Shown here piece after piece: positions 20,495 to 29,545 of a DNA stretch of 64,000 nt. The stretch comes from Alphaproteobacteria bacterium. Lineage in GTDB: Bacteria > Pseudomonadota > Alphaproteobacteria > Rhizobiales > Rhizobiaceae. Made by a program: the position numbers and the translations under genes. Location of the stretch: NCBI GenBank assembly GCA_018823835.1, contig JAHJHT010000013.1, positions 1-64,000 of the forward strand, given 5' to 3'. Every line of letters starts with the position of its first letter. The stretch's first letter is position 1. The notes beneath the pieces are model-generated. The model ran no database searches. It had not been told where the DNA came from and was given only the letters and a program-made list of their open reading frames with translations.

Positions 20495-21370
20495 ATGACG
20501 AAGCCAGCAATCACCCAGGCGATGATCGACGCCTATGACGAATACACCCATATGACGCTCGACCGCCGCGGTTTCATGGACAAACTGACCAGGCTGGCAG
20601 GTTCGGGCGCGGCCGCGGCCGCCATCGTGCCGCTTCTGGCGGCCAATCCCGCGGCAGCCGAGATGGTGGCCCCCGATGACGAGCGAGTGACTGGCGAGGA
20701 CGTGACCTGGCCCGGCGCCGAAGGCGAGATGAAAGGCTATCTCGTCCGCCCGGCAGACCGGGACGGCAAGCTGCCGACGGTCATCGTCATCCACGAGAAT
20801 CGCGGGCTGAACGCGCATATACGCGACGTCGCGCGCCGCCTGGCGCTCGAAGGCTTCGTGGCGCTGGCGCCGGACTTCCTGTCACCGCTCGGCGGCACGC
20901 CGGACGATGAGGACAAGGCGCGCGCGATGTTCGGCGAACTCGACGCGGCGCAGACGGCGGCCAACGGTGTGGCCACGGTGAGCTTCCTCAAAGGGCACGA
21001 ACTCAGCAATGGCAAGGTCGGCGCAGTCGGCTTCTGCTGGGGCGGCGGCACGGTGAACGCGATCGCGGTCGCATCGCCGGACCTCGACGCGGGTGTTGCC
21101 TATTACGGCCGGCAGGCGGATGCCGCCGACGTGCCGAAGATCGAGGCGGCGCTGCTCCTACATTATGCCGGGCTCGACGAGCGCATCAATGCCGGCATCG
21201 ACGCCTACAAGGCGGCGCTCGAGGCCGAAGGCAAGGACTTCACCATCCACATCTATGACGGCGTACAGCACGCCTTCAACAACGACACGTCGTCGGCGCG
21301 CTACGACAAGGCCGCGGCCGAGCTTGCCTGGGAGAGAACGGTCGCCTTCTTCAAGGAGCATCTGGGCTAG
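20495..21370 (+). CDS. Dienelactone hydrolase family protein with Tat-like signal
   Basis: This 291-residue alpha/beta hydrolase is of the dienelactone hydrolase (carboxymethylenebutenolidase) family. The Cys nucleophile lies in GFCWGGG, with Asp in YAGLDERIN and His in DGVQHAFNND completing the triad. The N-terminus has LDRRGFMDKLTRLAGSG followed by an Ala-rich stretch ending AAAEM, which resembles a twin-arginine signal and suggests a periplasmic form, as in related YghX proteins. The substrate is unknown. The start at 20495 follows GGGAG. Confidence 0.88.
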   Translation: MTKPAITQAMIDAYDEYTHMTLDRRGFMDKLTRLAGSGAAAAAIVPLLAANPAAAEMVAPDDERVTGEDVTWPGAEGEMKGYLVRPADRDGKLPTVIVIHENRGLNAHIRDVARRLALEGFVALAPDFLSPLGGTPDDEDKARAMFGELDAAQTAANGVATVSFLKGHELSNGKVGAVGFCWGGGTVNAIAVASPDLDAGVAYYGRQADAADVPKIEAALLLHYAGLDERINAGIDAYKAALEAEGKDFTIHIYDGVQHAFNNDTSSARYDKAAAELAWERTVAFFKEHLG

Positions 21371-21465
21371 CGGGCAGGCGGTCGCTACTTCTGCCGCACC
21401 GAGAACCGGTCCAGACTTGGGTCAAGACCGGCGCGGTCCCCCGCCGGCGGACGGAGTTTGCGACC

Positions 21466-21927
21466 ATGACTGCCGCGACTGAGGAAATTGCGGGTTCCTG
21501 CCGCTGCGGGAACACCCGCATCGAGATCAGCACGCCGCCCTTCATGACATCCGCCTGCCATTGCAGCGGCTGCCAGAAGATGAGCTCCAGCGCCTTTTCG
21601 CTGACGGCGATGGTTCCGGCGGCGGCGTTTCGCGTCACCGCCGGAGAGCCGGTCAAGGGCGGCATCCAGGGGCCGCGGCTCGACCACTATTTCTGCCCGG
21701 ACTGCAAGACGTGGATGTTCACCCGCATCGCCGGCCAAGACTTCGTCAACGTGCGGCCGACGATGCTCGACGATCCGCGGTGGACGGAGCCCTTCATCGA
21801 GACGATGACGGGCGAGAAGCTGGCCTGGGCCCGGACACCGGCACGCCACAGTTTCGAGGGGTTTCCGGCGCCCGAGGACTACCAGCGGCTGATCGGCGCG
21901 TTTGCCGCTGCGCACCCGGCGGCCTGA
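21466..21927 (+). CDS. GFA-family zinc protein
   Basis: This 153-residue protein has the beta-tent fold of the glutathione-dependent formaldehyde-activating (Gfa) family. The zinc ligands are visible as CRCG, CHCSGCQ and FCPDC. Most family members have no proven role in formaldehyde metabolism, so only fold and metal binding are secure. It lies 95 bases after the dienelactone hydrolase on the same strand and converges with the methyltransferase. Confidence 0.88.
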   Translation: MTAATEEIAGSCRCGNTRIEISTPPFMTSACHCSGCQKMSSSAFSLTAMVPAAAFRVTAGEPVKGGIQGPRLDHYFCPDCKTWMFTRIAGQDFVNVRPTMLDDPRWTEPFIETMTGEKLAWARTPARHSFEGFPAPEDYQRLIGAFAAAHPAA

Positions 21928-21942
21928 GACGGATAGCGTTCT

Positions 21943-22746
21943 TCAGGCCGTCGCCCGGACTGCCCAGGCCCTGGCCGAAAGCGAGATCGCGCCGTCGCCG
22001 CGACGCGGCAGGCTGTCGCTCAGGCGCTGCCGCAGCGCCTCGCGGGCGGCCGGATCGAGGCTCATGCAATAGCCCGGCGCCGGGCCGGCGCCCAGCGTGA
22101 AGGGCCGCCAGTAGTCGTCGAAGTCGGCAAACAGCGTCGGCACTTCGATGGCAATGACCTCGACGTCCTGCAATCCGCCATGCGCTGCGAGCGTCGCCAG
22201 CCCGTCCGGCGTGCAGAAGGGGAAGCGCCTGCCTTCCGTGAGTTCGATTGCCTTGGGATCGAGGTCGGTGGCGGCGTTCCAGAAAGCGCGCATGAACTCG
22301 ATTCCGCCGCCGGGATAATCCCACACGTAGAAGCCGATGCGGCTGCCCTCGCGCGCGACGCGCCTCATCTCCTTGAGCGCCCGTATCCTGTCGGGAACGA
22401 AGTTCAGCACGAGCGCGGAGGCGATCACGTCGCGGCTGCGGTCGGGCAGGTCGAGTGTCTGTGCGTCGCCTACCCGGAAGCTGACACGCTCGTCCGGCAC
22501 GTTGGCCCTGGCCCGGGTGACAAAGCCCTCCGAGGGGTCGATTGCGACCAGACTGGCGGGGTCGCACTGGGCGACGATGGCTGCCGACAGCGCGCCGGTG
22601 CCGCAGCCGACTTCGAGCCATTCCAGGCCGTCGCCCGCGTCGAGCCAGTCGAGGAAGCGCGGCGCGACCTGCCGGCTCCAGCGGCCCATATAGGCGTCGT
22701 AGCTGTCGCCTGCCTGCCAGGCATCGTGTCGGGACGTGTCAGCCAT
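21943..22746 (-). CDS. Class I SAM-dependent methyltransferase
   Basis: This 267-residue protein has the Methyltransf_11-type SAM fold with LEVGCGTGALSAAIV (motif I), IDPSEGFV (the acidic end of strand 2), RVGDAQTL and SALVLNFVPD. The substrate is not evident; homologues are annotated generically as UbiE-like. It stands alone and converges with the GFA gene, with 15 bases between the stops. Confidence 0.85.
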   Translation of the reverse strand: MADTSRHDAWQAGDSYDAYMGRWSRQVAPRFLDWLDAGDGLEWLEVGCGTGALSAAIVAQCDPASLVAIDPSEGFVTRARANVPDERVSFRVGDAQTLDLPDRSRDVIASALVLNFVPDRIRALKEMRRVAREGSRIGFYVWDYPGGGIEFMRAFWNAATDLDPKAIELTEGRRFPFCTPDGLATLAAHGGLQDVEVIAIEVPTLFADFDDYWRPFTLGAGPAPGYCMSLDPAAREALRQRLSDSLPRRGDGAISLSARAWAVRATA

Positions 22747-22834
22747 TCCTCCTCCCGGGCCGCGCAGGCGGCCATCGGCGGATATCAGCCGGCAAACAGG
22801 CTACGCCCGCCCTTGGGGAATGGCAATGAGACGG

Positions 22835-23032
22835 TCAGGCCATGCCGCGGCGCGAGCGCGCCTGCCGGATGATGGCCCGCCAGCGCAGCATCTCGATGGG
22901 AATCGGCTGCCGGTCGGTCGACTTGCGGAAGATCTCGTTCTCGAGATTCTTCAGCGTCCGCCAGAAGTCATAGTCGGTGATGCGCGGGTTTTCGGCGAGC
23001 TTGTTCGCCGCCGTTCCGATGTCCTGTATCAT
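22835..23032 (-). CDS. Small conserved-looking protein, unknown
   Basis: This 65-residue protein has DYDFWRTLKNLENEIFRKST in the middle and a basic C-terminus (RARSRRGMA spelled ...RQARSRRGMA). It is soluble, with no cysteines. Base composition fits coding sequence, and both ends are clear of neighbouring genes. An inverted repeat lies about 95 bases upstream (23127-23149). I recognise no family. Confidence 0.55.
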   Translation of the reverse strand: MIQDIGTAANKLAENPRITDYDFWRTLKNLENEIFRKSTDRQPIPIEMLRWRAIIRQARSRRGMA

Positions 23033-23126
23033 GCCTGCACTCGAGCCTGGTCGTCGCCCTGTTCCCGCCCCGGCGCTTCTCGGGCGAGTCGCTCGCTCCG
23101 ATCAACGTCCAGGTTTCGGGCTCCAC

Positions 23127-23149
23127 GTTAATCTTTGAGTAAGGTTAAC
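23127..23149. repeat. Nine-base inverted repeat
   Basis: GTTAATCTT and AAGGTTAAC flank TGAGT and can pair over nine positions with one G-T. It lies between two minus-strand genes, upstream of the 65-residue protein and downstream of the thioesterase. It may be a regulator site for the former or a weak transcript-end hairpin for the latter. Confidence 0.35.
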
Positions 23150-23199
23150 GACAAGACAGGAAATCGTGAGCGGCGGCTGATTTCAGGCAGGTGTGGCAA

Positions 23200-23682
23200 T
23201 CATGCCTTGCGGGCGATGCCGATGGAGCGGCCGGCGCGCTCGGGCATTGGCAGGGCAGCGTGCGCGGCGGCCATCGCCTCGACCTGCACCATGACGTCTT
23301 GCGGGAAGGGGGCGACCTTCGGCCCCGTCATGTCGATGTGCAGCGACAGGTTTTCCGAGGTGGCGGCGAGCCAGCCGTCGGCGTGGCGAATTTCCTGGTA
23401 GGCGCGCAGGCGCTTGGTGTCGTGGTCGATCAGCTGGTAGGTGACCGTCACCTTGTCGCCGAGATGAAGTTCGCGCACGTAGCAGAGGTGGACCTCGGCC
23501 GTGTAGATGGTGAGGCGGCGGTCCTTTGCGTAGGCTGGCCCGAGCCCCATGGTCTCGAAGGCGTCATCGGAGCAGGTGTCGAACAGGACGTTGTAGTAGG
23601 CCATGTTGAGGTGGCCGTTGTAGTCGATCCAGTCGGGTTTGATTTCCATGACGCGGGAAACGAAGGGCGCGGGTATTGCCAT
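23200..23682 (-). CDS. Hotdog-fold acyl-CoA thioesterase
   Basis: This 160-residue protein has the 4-hydroxybenzoyl-CoA thioesterase/YbgC layout, with the active-site motif in DWIDYNGHLNMAYYN and a typical hotdog beta-sheet region (EVHLCYVRELHLGDKVTV). It hydrolyses an acyl-CoA; close relatives occur in carnitine and beta-oxidation clusters, but no such genes are here. I chose ATG 23682 (MAIPAPFVS). It is divergent from the FAD-linked dehydrogenase. Confidence 0.85.
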   Translation of the reverse strand: MAIPAPFVSRVMEIKPDWIDYNGHLNMAYYNVLFDTCSDDAFETMGLGPAYAKDRRLTIYTAEVHLCYVRELHLGDKVTVTYQLIDHDTKRLRAYQEIRHADGWLAATSENLSLHIDMTGPKVAPFPQDVMVQVEAMAAAHAALPMPERAGRSIGIARKA

Positions 23683-23833
23683 GATGTGCCTGCCTGTGTT
23701 GCGTGGTTTGCCCGGACAGCGCGCTGCCGCCGACATTCGTTTCCGGGAATCGCATTTAGCCTTTACGGTCGGCGATTGAATCGATCATAGACGTCACGAA
23801 GCGGCCGTCGATGGCCCAATCGCGCAGGAAACC

Positions 23834-25246
23834 ATGGCACTCAGCGACCTCCAGACCGTCGAACGCAACGAAACGGGTATTGCCGCCGTGCTCGGCATCC
23901 TGAAGCAGCGCTTCGGGGAACGCTTCCAGACCGGCCAGTCGCTGCGCGAGCAGCATGCGCACACGACGACCTACATTCCCGTGCAGGCGCCGGACGGCGT
24001 GGCCTTTCCCGAAACGACGGAAGAAGTGCAGGAGATCGTGCGCGCCTGCGCCGAGCATCGCGTGCCGGTCATCGCCTTCGGTGTCGGATCGTCGCTGGAA
24101 GGCCACGTGAATGCTCCGGGCGGCGGCATCTCGGTCGACACGTCGCGGATGAACCGGGTTAAGGAGGTCAATGCGCAGGACCTCGACTGCACGGTCGAAC
24201 CCGGGGTTACACGCGTCGAGCTCAACGAATATCTGCGCGACACGGGCCTGTTCTTTCCGATCGATCCGGGCGCCAATGCCAGCCTCGGCGGCATGGCGGC
24301 GACGCGCGCCTCGGGCACCAATGCGGTGCGCTACGGCACGATGCGCGACAACGTGCTGTCGCTGACGGCGGTGATGGCCGACGGCAGCGTCGTCACGACG
24401 GGGCGCCGGGCGAAGAAGAGCTCGGCCGGCTACGACCTGACGCGGCTGCTGGTCGGCTCGGAGGGCACGCTCGGCATCATCACGTCGATCACCCTGAAGC
24501 TCGCCGGCATCCCGCAGGCGGTGTCGGGTGGCGTGTGCCCGTTCCCGACCGTCGAACAGGCCTGCGAGGCGGTCATCGCGACGATCCAGATGGGCATCCC
24601 GGTGGCGCGCATCGAACTGGTCAACGCGCTGCAGATGCGGGCCATGAAGACCTATTCGCATCTCGACTATCCGGAGAGCCCGTGCCTGTTCGTCGAGTTC
24701 CATGGCAGCGAGGCGGGCGTGGCCGAGCAGGCCGAGACTTTCGGCGAGATCACCGCCGAGTATGGGGGCGGCGCGTTCCAGTGGACGACGGTCGCCGAGG
24801 AACGGGCCAAGCTGTGGAAGGCGCGCCACGACGCCTACTGGTCGTCGCTGACGCTGAGGCCGGGCGCGCGCGGCCTGTCGACGGACGTCTGCGTGCCGAT
24901 CTCGCGGCTTGCCGAATGCATCGCCGAAACCGAGGCCGACATTGCCGAAATGGGGCTTATCGCGCCGATCGTCGGGCATGTCGGCGACGGAAACTTCCAC
25001 GTCCTGGTGCTGATGGACGTCGAGGACCCGGCCGAAATCGCGCTGTCGGAGAAATTCGTCGCACGGCTGAACAGCCGCGCCGTGCGCATGGACGGCACCT
25101 GCACGGGAGAGCATGGCATCGGCCAGGGCAAGATGGGCTTCCTCGACCAGGAACTCGGCCACGGCGTCGATGTGATGCGGGCGATCAAGAAGGCGCTCGA
25201 CCCGCAGAACATCCTGAACCCCGGCAAGATATTCCCGCTGTCCTAG
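23834..25246 (+). CDS. FAD-linked 2-hydroxyacid dehydrogenase (D-lactate/glycolate type)
   Basis: This 470-residue flavoprotein has an N-terminal FAD_binding_4 domain (FGVGSSLEGHVNAP, VDTSRMN) and a C-terminal FAD-oxidase domain with HVGDGNFHVLV and the terminal CTGEHGIGQGKMGFL. It oxidises a D-2-hydroxyacid such as D-lactate or glycolate. Its size and single-subunit layout favour a cytochrome-linked D-lactate dehydrogenase over GlcD, since no glcE or glcF follow. The exact substrate is open. Confidence 0.9.
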   Translation: MALSDLQTVERNETGIAAVLGILKQRFGERFQTGQSLREQHAHTTTYIPVQAPDGVAFPETTEEVQEIVRACAEHRVPVIAFGVGSSLEGHVNAPGGGISVDTSRMNRVKEVNAQDLDCTVEPGVTRVELNEYLRDTGLFFPIDPGANASLGGMAATRASGTNAVRYGTMRDNVLSLTAVMADGSVVTTGRRAKKSSAGYDLTRLLVGSEGTLGIITSITLKLAGIPQAVSGGVCPFPTVEQACEAVIATIQMGIPVARIELVNALQMRAMKTYSHLDYPESPCLFVEFHGSEAGVAEQAETFGEITAEYGGGAFQWTTVAEERAKLWKARHDAYWSSLTLRPGARGLSTDVCVPISRLAECIAETEADIAEMGLIAPIVGHVGDGNFHVLVLMDVEDPAEIALSEKFVARLNSRAVRMDGTCTGEHGIGQGKMGFLDQELGHGVDVMRAIKKALDPQNILNPGKIFPLS

Positions 25247-25347
25247 GCGGGGCAGGGCGGGAAACTGCTGATGACAAAGACCATTTTATCGACACGCGGA
25301 TGCAGCTAGACTAGGCGTCCGTTTCATTCAGGACGCAAGGTAGCAAG

Positions 25348-28300
25348 CTGGCCCGGCTCTTCGTAATCATCGGTGGACTGATCGTACTGGCGCTGACGGC
25401 GGCGCTGGTGATGCCCTATTTCGTCGACTGGTCGAGCTACCGGGCGGAGTTCGAGCGGGAGGCGAGCGTCGTGCTCGGCCGCAAGGTTACGGTGAATGGC
25501 GACGCCACGGCGCGGCTCTTGCCGTTTCCCTCCGTGACGTTTTCCGATGTGTCGGTGGGCGGCGGCCCCTCGGGCGAGCCGGCAATGACCGTCGAGACCT
25601 TCTCAATGGATGCCGAACTGGCGCCGTTCCTGCGCGGCGACATCCTGATCTTCGACATGCGGCTGGTGCGGCCCAAGGCTACGATCGACATTGCCGAGGA
25701 TGGCACGGTCGACTGGGCGGTGCGCCCGTCGGGACCGGTGGACGCCAGCCAGATCTCGATCGAGAAGCTGACGGTGACCGAGGGACAGATCGCGCTGCGC
25801 CATGCCGCGAGCGGGCGCACGCACAGGCTGACCGAGATCAACACGCAGATGTCGGCGAAGTCGCTCGAAGGTCCGTGGCGTGTCACCGGGTCGATGCGGC
25901 TCGACGGCATGCTGACCGATGTGACCGTCAACACCGGCAAGGTGGACGCCTCGGGCGCGATGCGTCTCAGGATCCAGGCCGAGCCTGAAGTTTATGCCGT
26001 GTCGGTCGAATCGGACGGCAATGTGCGTTTCGACCAGGGGGCGGCCAACTATTCGGGCCTCTTCAAGGTCGCCGCGCGGCGCGACAAGGCGCAACCTGTC
26101 GACGCCAGCCGGGGACCGGGCTACCGGATCAACGGCAAGTTCTCCTTCGACCACGAGAGGCTGTCCTTCGACGAATTCCTGTTCGAGACGGGCCCGCTGT
26201 CCAACCCCTATTCGGCCGACGGCAATGGCTTCATCGAGCTTGGCGAAGAGGCGCGCTTCGAGGTGACGGTGGACGGCGCGCAGGTGCGCTTCGACGAGGC
26301 GATCGGCGCCGGCGACTCTGCCGGCAGCCAGACGCTGGCGCAGCGCCTTGCGGTGACGCAGGAGGCGCTGGCCGACATGCCGCGCCCGACCATACCCGGC
26401 ACGCTGGAGGTCAACCTGCCGGCCGTCGTCGCCGGGGACACGACGATCCGCGAGGTGCGCCTGTCGGCCGCGCCGGCACGCGAAGGCTGGATGGTGAAAT
26501 CGCTGGCCGCGACGCTGCCCGGGCGAACCAAGCTCGAGGCGGACGGGCTGCTGCGCACGGACGGCGAGCTTGGCTTCAAGGGCTCGCTGCTGCTTGCCAT
26601 CGGCCAGCCGTCCGGATTCGCGGCCTGGGTGGCGCAGGATGTCGACGACGCGATCCGCCGCCTGCCGGCGGCAGGCTTTCGCGCCGACGTCGACCTCGGC
26701 AGGGAACGGCAGCGCTTCGACAACCTCGAACTCGGGCTCGGAAATGCGACATTCCGCGGCCATGCCGAGAGCAGCCAGCCGCAGGGCGCCAAGCCCGCCG
26801 TCTCGCTGGCGCTGGAAGGCGGCGCGCTCGACGTCGACGGGCTTGCCGCACTCGCCTCGCTCTTCGTCAGCGATGTCGGGGCGATCCGCTTCTCCGACCG
26901 CGACCTCGACCTCCAGGTGAAGGCCGGACCGGTGAGCGCCGCCGGGCTGACCGCCGATACGGTGGACACGGCGCTCAGGCTGCGCGAGGGGCTGCTCGAG
27001 ATCGATCGCCTCTCGATCGGCGGGCTGGCCGGCGCGACCGTCAGCGCGACCGGGACCTTGCGCGACTTTCCCGACAATCTGGCCGGCAATATCGATGCCT
27101 CGCTGGTGTCCGTCGACCTGGTGCCGCTGATCGACGCGCTCCTGGTGCGTCATGGCGACAATGAGGTGGTGAAGGGCCTCGCCGAGCGCGCCAGGCGCTA
27201 CCCGGACCTCTTTGCCGACGCGCGGCTCGACGTGGTGGCGACCTCGGCGGAAAACGGAGACGGCAGCACGGGCTTTGCGGTCAGCGCGCAGGGCAATGTC
27301 GGCGGCACGGCGCTGTCGGCGACGCTGTCTGGCAGCGGAAAGCCCGAGGACGCCGGCGAGGGCGAAGTCTCGCTGGTGCTGTCGGGACGCAATGCGGACG
27401 CGACGAAGCTCATGGTCCTCTACGGCGTGCCGGTGCTTGGCCTCGACCTGATGACCGACGCCGGAGAAACCGACCTGACGGTCAGGGGACCGCTGTCGGG
27501 AGAACTCGCCACGGTGGCCAGCCTGACGGCGGGCGACCTGTCGGCATTCTTCGACGGATCGACGCGGCTGGCGGGCGGCGGCATCGGGCTCAAGGGCAGG
27601 GCCAGGCTGCACGCCGCCGATATCGAGCCCTGGCTGATGACGACCGGCATGGGCCTGCCCGGCATGGGGCTCGGCACGCCGATCGATCTCGAAGCAGAGA
27701 CCGACTACGCCGACGGGCTGACCGTGCTCACCGGGCTTTCCGGCACGCTGGGCGAAGGGGCGGTCGCCGGCGACGTCAACGCCGTGGTCAAGGACGGCAA
27801 GCCGCATGTTTCGGGCCAGCTGACGGTCGACGAGCTCGTGCTCGACCCGATCGCGGCCATGGTGCTTGGCGAAGCGGCGCTGGAAGGCGGCGAGGGGCAA
27901 TGGTCGCAGACGCCGTTCCAGCCGGCGGTGACGGCTCCGTTCAGCGCCGATGTCGAGATTGCCGCCGGCACGCTGATCGCCGGGCCAAGCGTCACCGCCT
28001 ATGATGCCGGCCTGTCGCTGAAGCTCGACGGGGAGGGGCTGCGGATCGCCGATCTCAAGGCCAAGCTATTCGGCGGCGAGGTGAGCGGCCGCCTCGAGAT
28101 CAAGAACAATGGCGGGACGGGACTGTTCTCGACCCAGATGCAGTTTGCGGACGCCGATCTGGCGGCCACAATCGATGCTGCCGGGCTGCACGGACGGGCC
28201 GACCTGTCGGCGGCGCTGTCTGCGAGCGGCAAGTCGGTCGGCGGGCTCGTCGCGACGCTTGGCGGCTCGGGAACGGCAGCCTTGCGCTCGCTGGTCATCG

Positions 28301-29121
28301 ACGGGCTGAACCCCGATGCGCTGGCCCAGTTCATCGCGCGGGCCGACCTTGCCGGCAAGGATATCGACGCCGAGCGAACGGCGGCCTTTGCGCCGGCGAT
28401 TGCGGCGGCCGGCCGTTTTGCGGCGGAGCCCGCCGAGGCTGCCTTCACCGTCGCAGGCGGGGTGATGCGCGCGCCGCCGCTGACGCTCAATAACGCGGCG
28501 GCGACCGTCGAGGTCGACGTGCAGGCCGACCTCAACGCGGAAACCGTGTCGGCCGACGGAACGATCAGCTACCGGCCCGGAATCGAGGCGCTGGTCGGCT
28601 CGGAGCCGGCGCTGCGTTTCAGCCTGGACGGTCCGCTGGACTCGGCCGGGCTGGTCTTCGACAGCGAGCCGCTGGCGCAATTCCTGACCCAGCGCGCGCT
28701 GGAGGCCGAGCAGGCGCGAGTCGAAGGCATGCAGGCATCCCTGCTCGAGAAACAGCGCCTGCGCCGCGAGGTTCGCTACTATGCGGCCCTGCAGCGCGAG
28801 CATGACGCCGCGCTCGACGTGCTGCGCCAGCAGGAAGAAGAGGCCAGACAGAAGGCCGAGGCCGAAGCCGAAGCGCAGAAGAAGGCCGAGCAGGAGGCGC
28901 GCCTGAAACAGGAGGCCGAGCGCCAGGCCGAGGAAGACGCGCGGCTGAAGGCCGAGGAACGCCGCCGCGAGGCGGAAGCCAGGGCGGAACAGCCGCCGGC
29001 CAGCGGGGAGGCGGCTGTCGAGCGGGCGCCGTTGCCGGCACCTGTCCAGCCGCGGCAGGAGGAATTGCCGAAGCTCAACCTCGACGACGGCTTCATGCAG
29101 ATGTTGAACGGCAACCAGTAG
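25348..29121 (+). CDS. Large AsmA family protein with a probable CTG start
   Basis: AsmA proteins are anchored in the inner membrane and are thought to help move lipids through the envelope. This one would have 1257 residues: an N-terminal helix (LFVIIGGLIVLALTAALVM), a very long beta-rich periplasmic part with the AsmA start YFVDWSSYRAEFEREAS, an AsmA_2-like domain (VSGRLEIKNNGG region) and a charged coiled-coil tail rich in Glu, Ala, Lys and Arg (about residues 1120-1210). In frame, a stop lies at 25312, and no ATG, GTG or TTG occurs before GTG 25408, which would remove most of the helix. CTG 25348, preceded by AAGG, restores it. Confidence 0.85.
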   Translation: MARLFVIIGGLIVLALTAALVMPYFVDWSSYRAEFEREASVVLGRKVTVNGDATARLLPFPSVTFSDVSVGGGPSGEPAMTVETFSMDAELAPFLRGDILIFDMRLVRPKATIDIAEDGTVDWAVRPSGPVDASQISIEKLTVTEGQIALRHAASGRTHRLTEINTQMSAKSLEGPWRVTGSMRLDGMLTDVTVNTGKVDASGAMRLRIQAEPEVYAVSVESDGNVRFDQGAANYSGLFKVAARRDKAQPVDASRGPGYRINGKFSFDHERLSFDEFLFETGPLSNPYSADGNGFIELGEEARFEVTVDGAQVRFDEAIGAGDSAGSQTLAQRLAVTQEALADMPRPTIPGTLEVNLPAVVAGDTTIREVRLSAAPAREGWMVKSLAATLPGRTKLEADGLLRTDGELGFKGSLLLAIGQPSGFAAWVAQDVDDAIRRLPAAGFRADVDLGRERQRFDNLELGLGNATFRGHAESSQPQGAKPAVSLALEGGALDVDGLAALASLFVSDVGAIRFSDRDLDLQVKAGPVSAAGLTADTVDTALRLREGLLEIDRLSIGGLAGATVSATGTLRDFPDNLAGNIDASLVSVDLVPLIDALLVRHGDNEVVKGLAERARRYPDLFADARLDVVATSAENGDGSTGFAVSAQGNVGGTALSATLSGSGKPEDAGEGEVSLVLSGRNADATKLMVLYGVPVLGLDLMTDAGETDLTVRGPLSGELATVASLTAGDLSAFFDGSTRLAGGGIGLKGRARLHAADIEPWLMTTGMGLPGMGLGTPIDLEAETDYADGLTVLTGLSGTLGEGAVAGDVNAVVKDGKPHVSGQLTVDELVLDPIAAMVLGEAALEGGEGQWSQTPFQPAVTAPFSADVEIAAGTLIAGPSVTAYDAGLSLKLDGEGLRIADLKAKLFGGEVSGRLEIKNNGGTGLFSTQMQFADADLAATIDAAGLHGRADLSAALSASGKSVGGLVATLGGSGTAALRSLVIDGLNPDALAQFIARADLAGKDIDAERTAAFAPAIAAAGRFAAEPAEAAFTVAGGVMRAPPLTLNNAAATVEVDVQADLNAETVSADGTISYRPGIEALVGSEPALRFSLDGPLDSAGLVFDSEPLAQFLTQRALEAEQARVEGMQASLLEKQRLRREVRYYAALQREHDAALDVLRQQEEEARQKAEAEAEAQKKAEQEARLKQEAERQAEEDARLKAEERRREAEARAEQPPASGEAAVERAPLPAPVQPRQEELPKLNLDDGFMQMLNGNQ

Positions 29122-29124
29122 GTT

Positions 29125-29349
29125 TCAGGGCGTGCGCGGCAGCTTTGCCTGTTCGAGCACGAAGACACGGAGCGCAGAAGACAGGTTGTCGCTGCGCGGC
29201 CTGGCCGCGTCGATCTCCGCTATCAGCGCGGCGAGGGCGACGCCGCGCGTTTCGGCGATGGCGCGCAGGTCTTCGAGAAAAGGTTGTTCCAGCGAGAAGC
29301 TGGTGCGGTGGCCGCGAATGGTCACCGAGCGCTTGCGGACCGGGCTCAT
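29125..29349 (-). CDS. Ribbon-helix-helix domain protein
   Basis: This 74-residue protein starts MSPVRKRSVTIRGHRTSFS, the basic strand of an RHH fold, then two helices (LEDLRAIAETRGVALAALIAEID). It belongs to the RHH_4 type common in rhizobia, and is probably a small DNA-binding protein. It overlaps the DUF4169 gene by four bases and is the last gene of the sspB operon. The target is unknown. Confidence 0.82.
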   Translation of the reverse strand: MSPVRKRSVTIRGHRTSFSLEQPFLEDLRAIAETRGVALAALIAEIDAARPRSDNLSSALRVFVLEQAKLPRTP

Positions 29350-29543
29350 GAAGCGCCGTCGCGACCCTTGGGTTCGAGCCGGTGGCCGTCGACGAAAGCG
29401 GCCGACTTTTCCGACTGCCTGCGCTCACTGAGCTTTTCGGCCCTTGTGCGGCCATGCAGGGCGCGGTTCTCTTCGGCCATCCGCTCCTTCTCGGCGCGCG
29501 CCTTGCGCTTGCGGGCGAGTCGGAGGTTGACGACCGAGGACAT
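29346..29543 (-). CDS. DUF4169 family protein
   Basis: This 65-residue, highly charged protein matches DUF4169: it begins VVNLRLARKRKARAEKE and has the central NRALHGRTRAEK pattern. The function is unknown. It sits two bases after the sspB stop and overlaps the RHH gene by four bases, so all three are one transcript. The same three-gene arrangement recurs in related alphaproteobacteria, to my knowledge. Confidence 0.85.
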   Translation of the reverse strand: MSSVVNLRLARKRKARAEKERMAEENRALHGRTRAEKLSERRQSEKSAAFVDGHRLEPKGRDGAS

Positions 29544-29545
29544 GG

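Noticed and set aside
19657..20514. The 466-codon minus-strand frame that joins the OmpA-like lipoprotein to sequence within the L,D-transpeptidase gene
   Set aside because: Only the last 180 codons are protein-like; the upstream part is a shadow of the transpeptidase, and the lipoprotein has its own signal peptide.
23756..25162. A 468-codon minus-strand frame across the FAD-linked dehydrogenase
   Set aside because: It is antisense to a clear flavoprotein and shows no family signature.
25603..27900. A 765-codon open frame on the minus strand inside the AsmA gene
   Set aside because: It is fully antisense to AsmA and its translation is Arg/His/Gly-rich without any known motif. Long antisense frames are expected in such GC-rich codon use.
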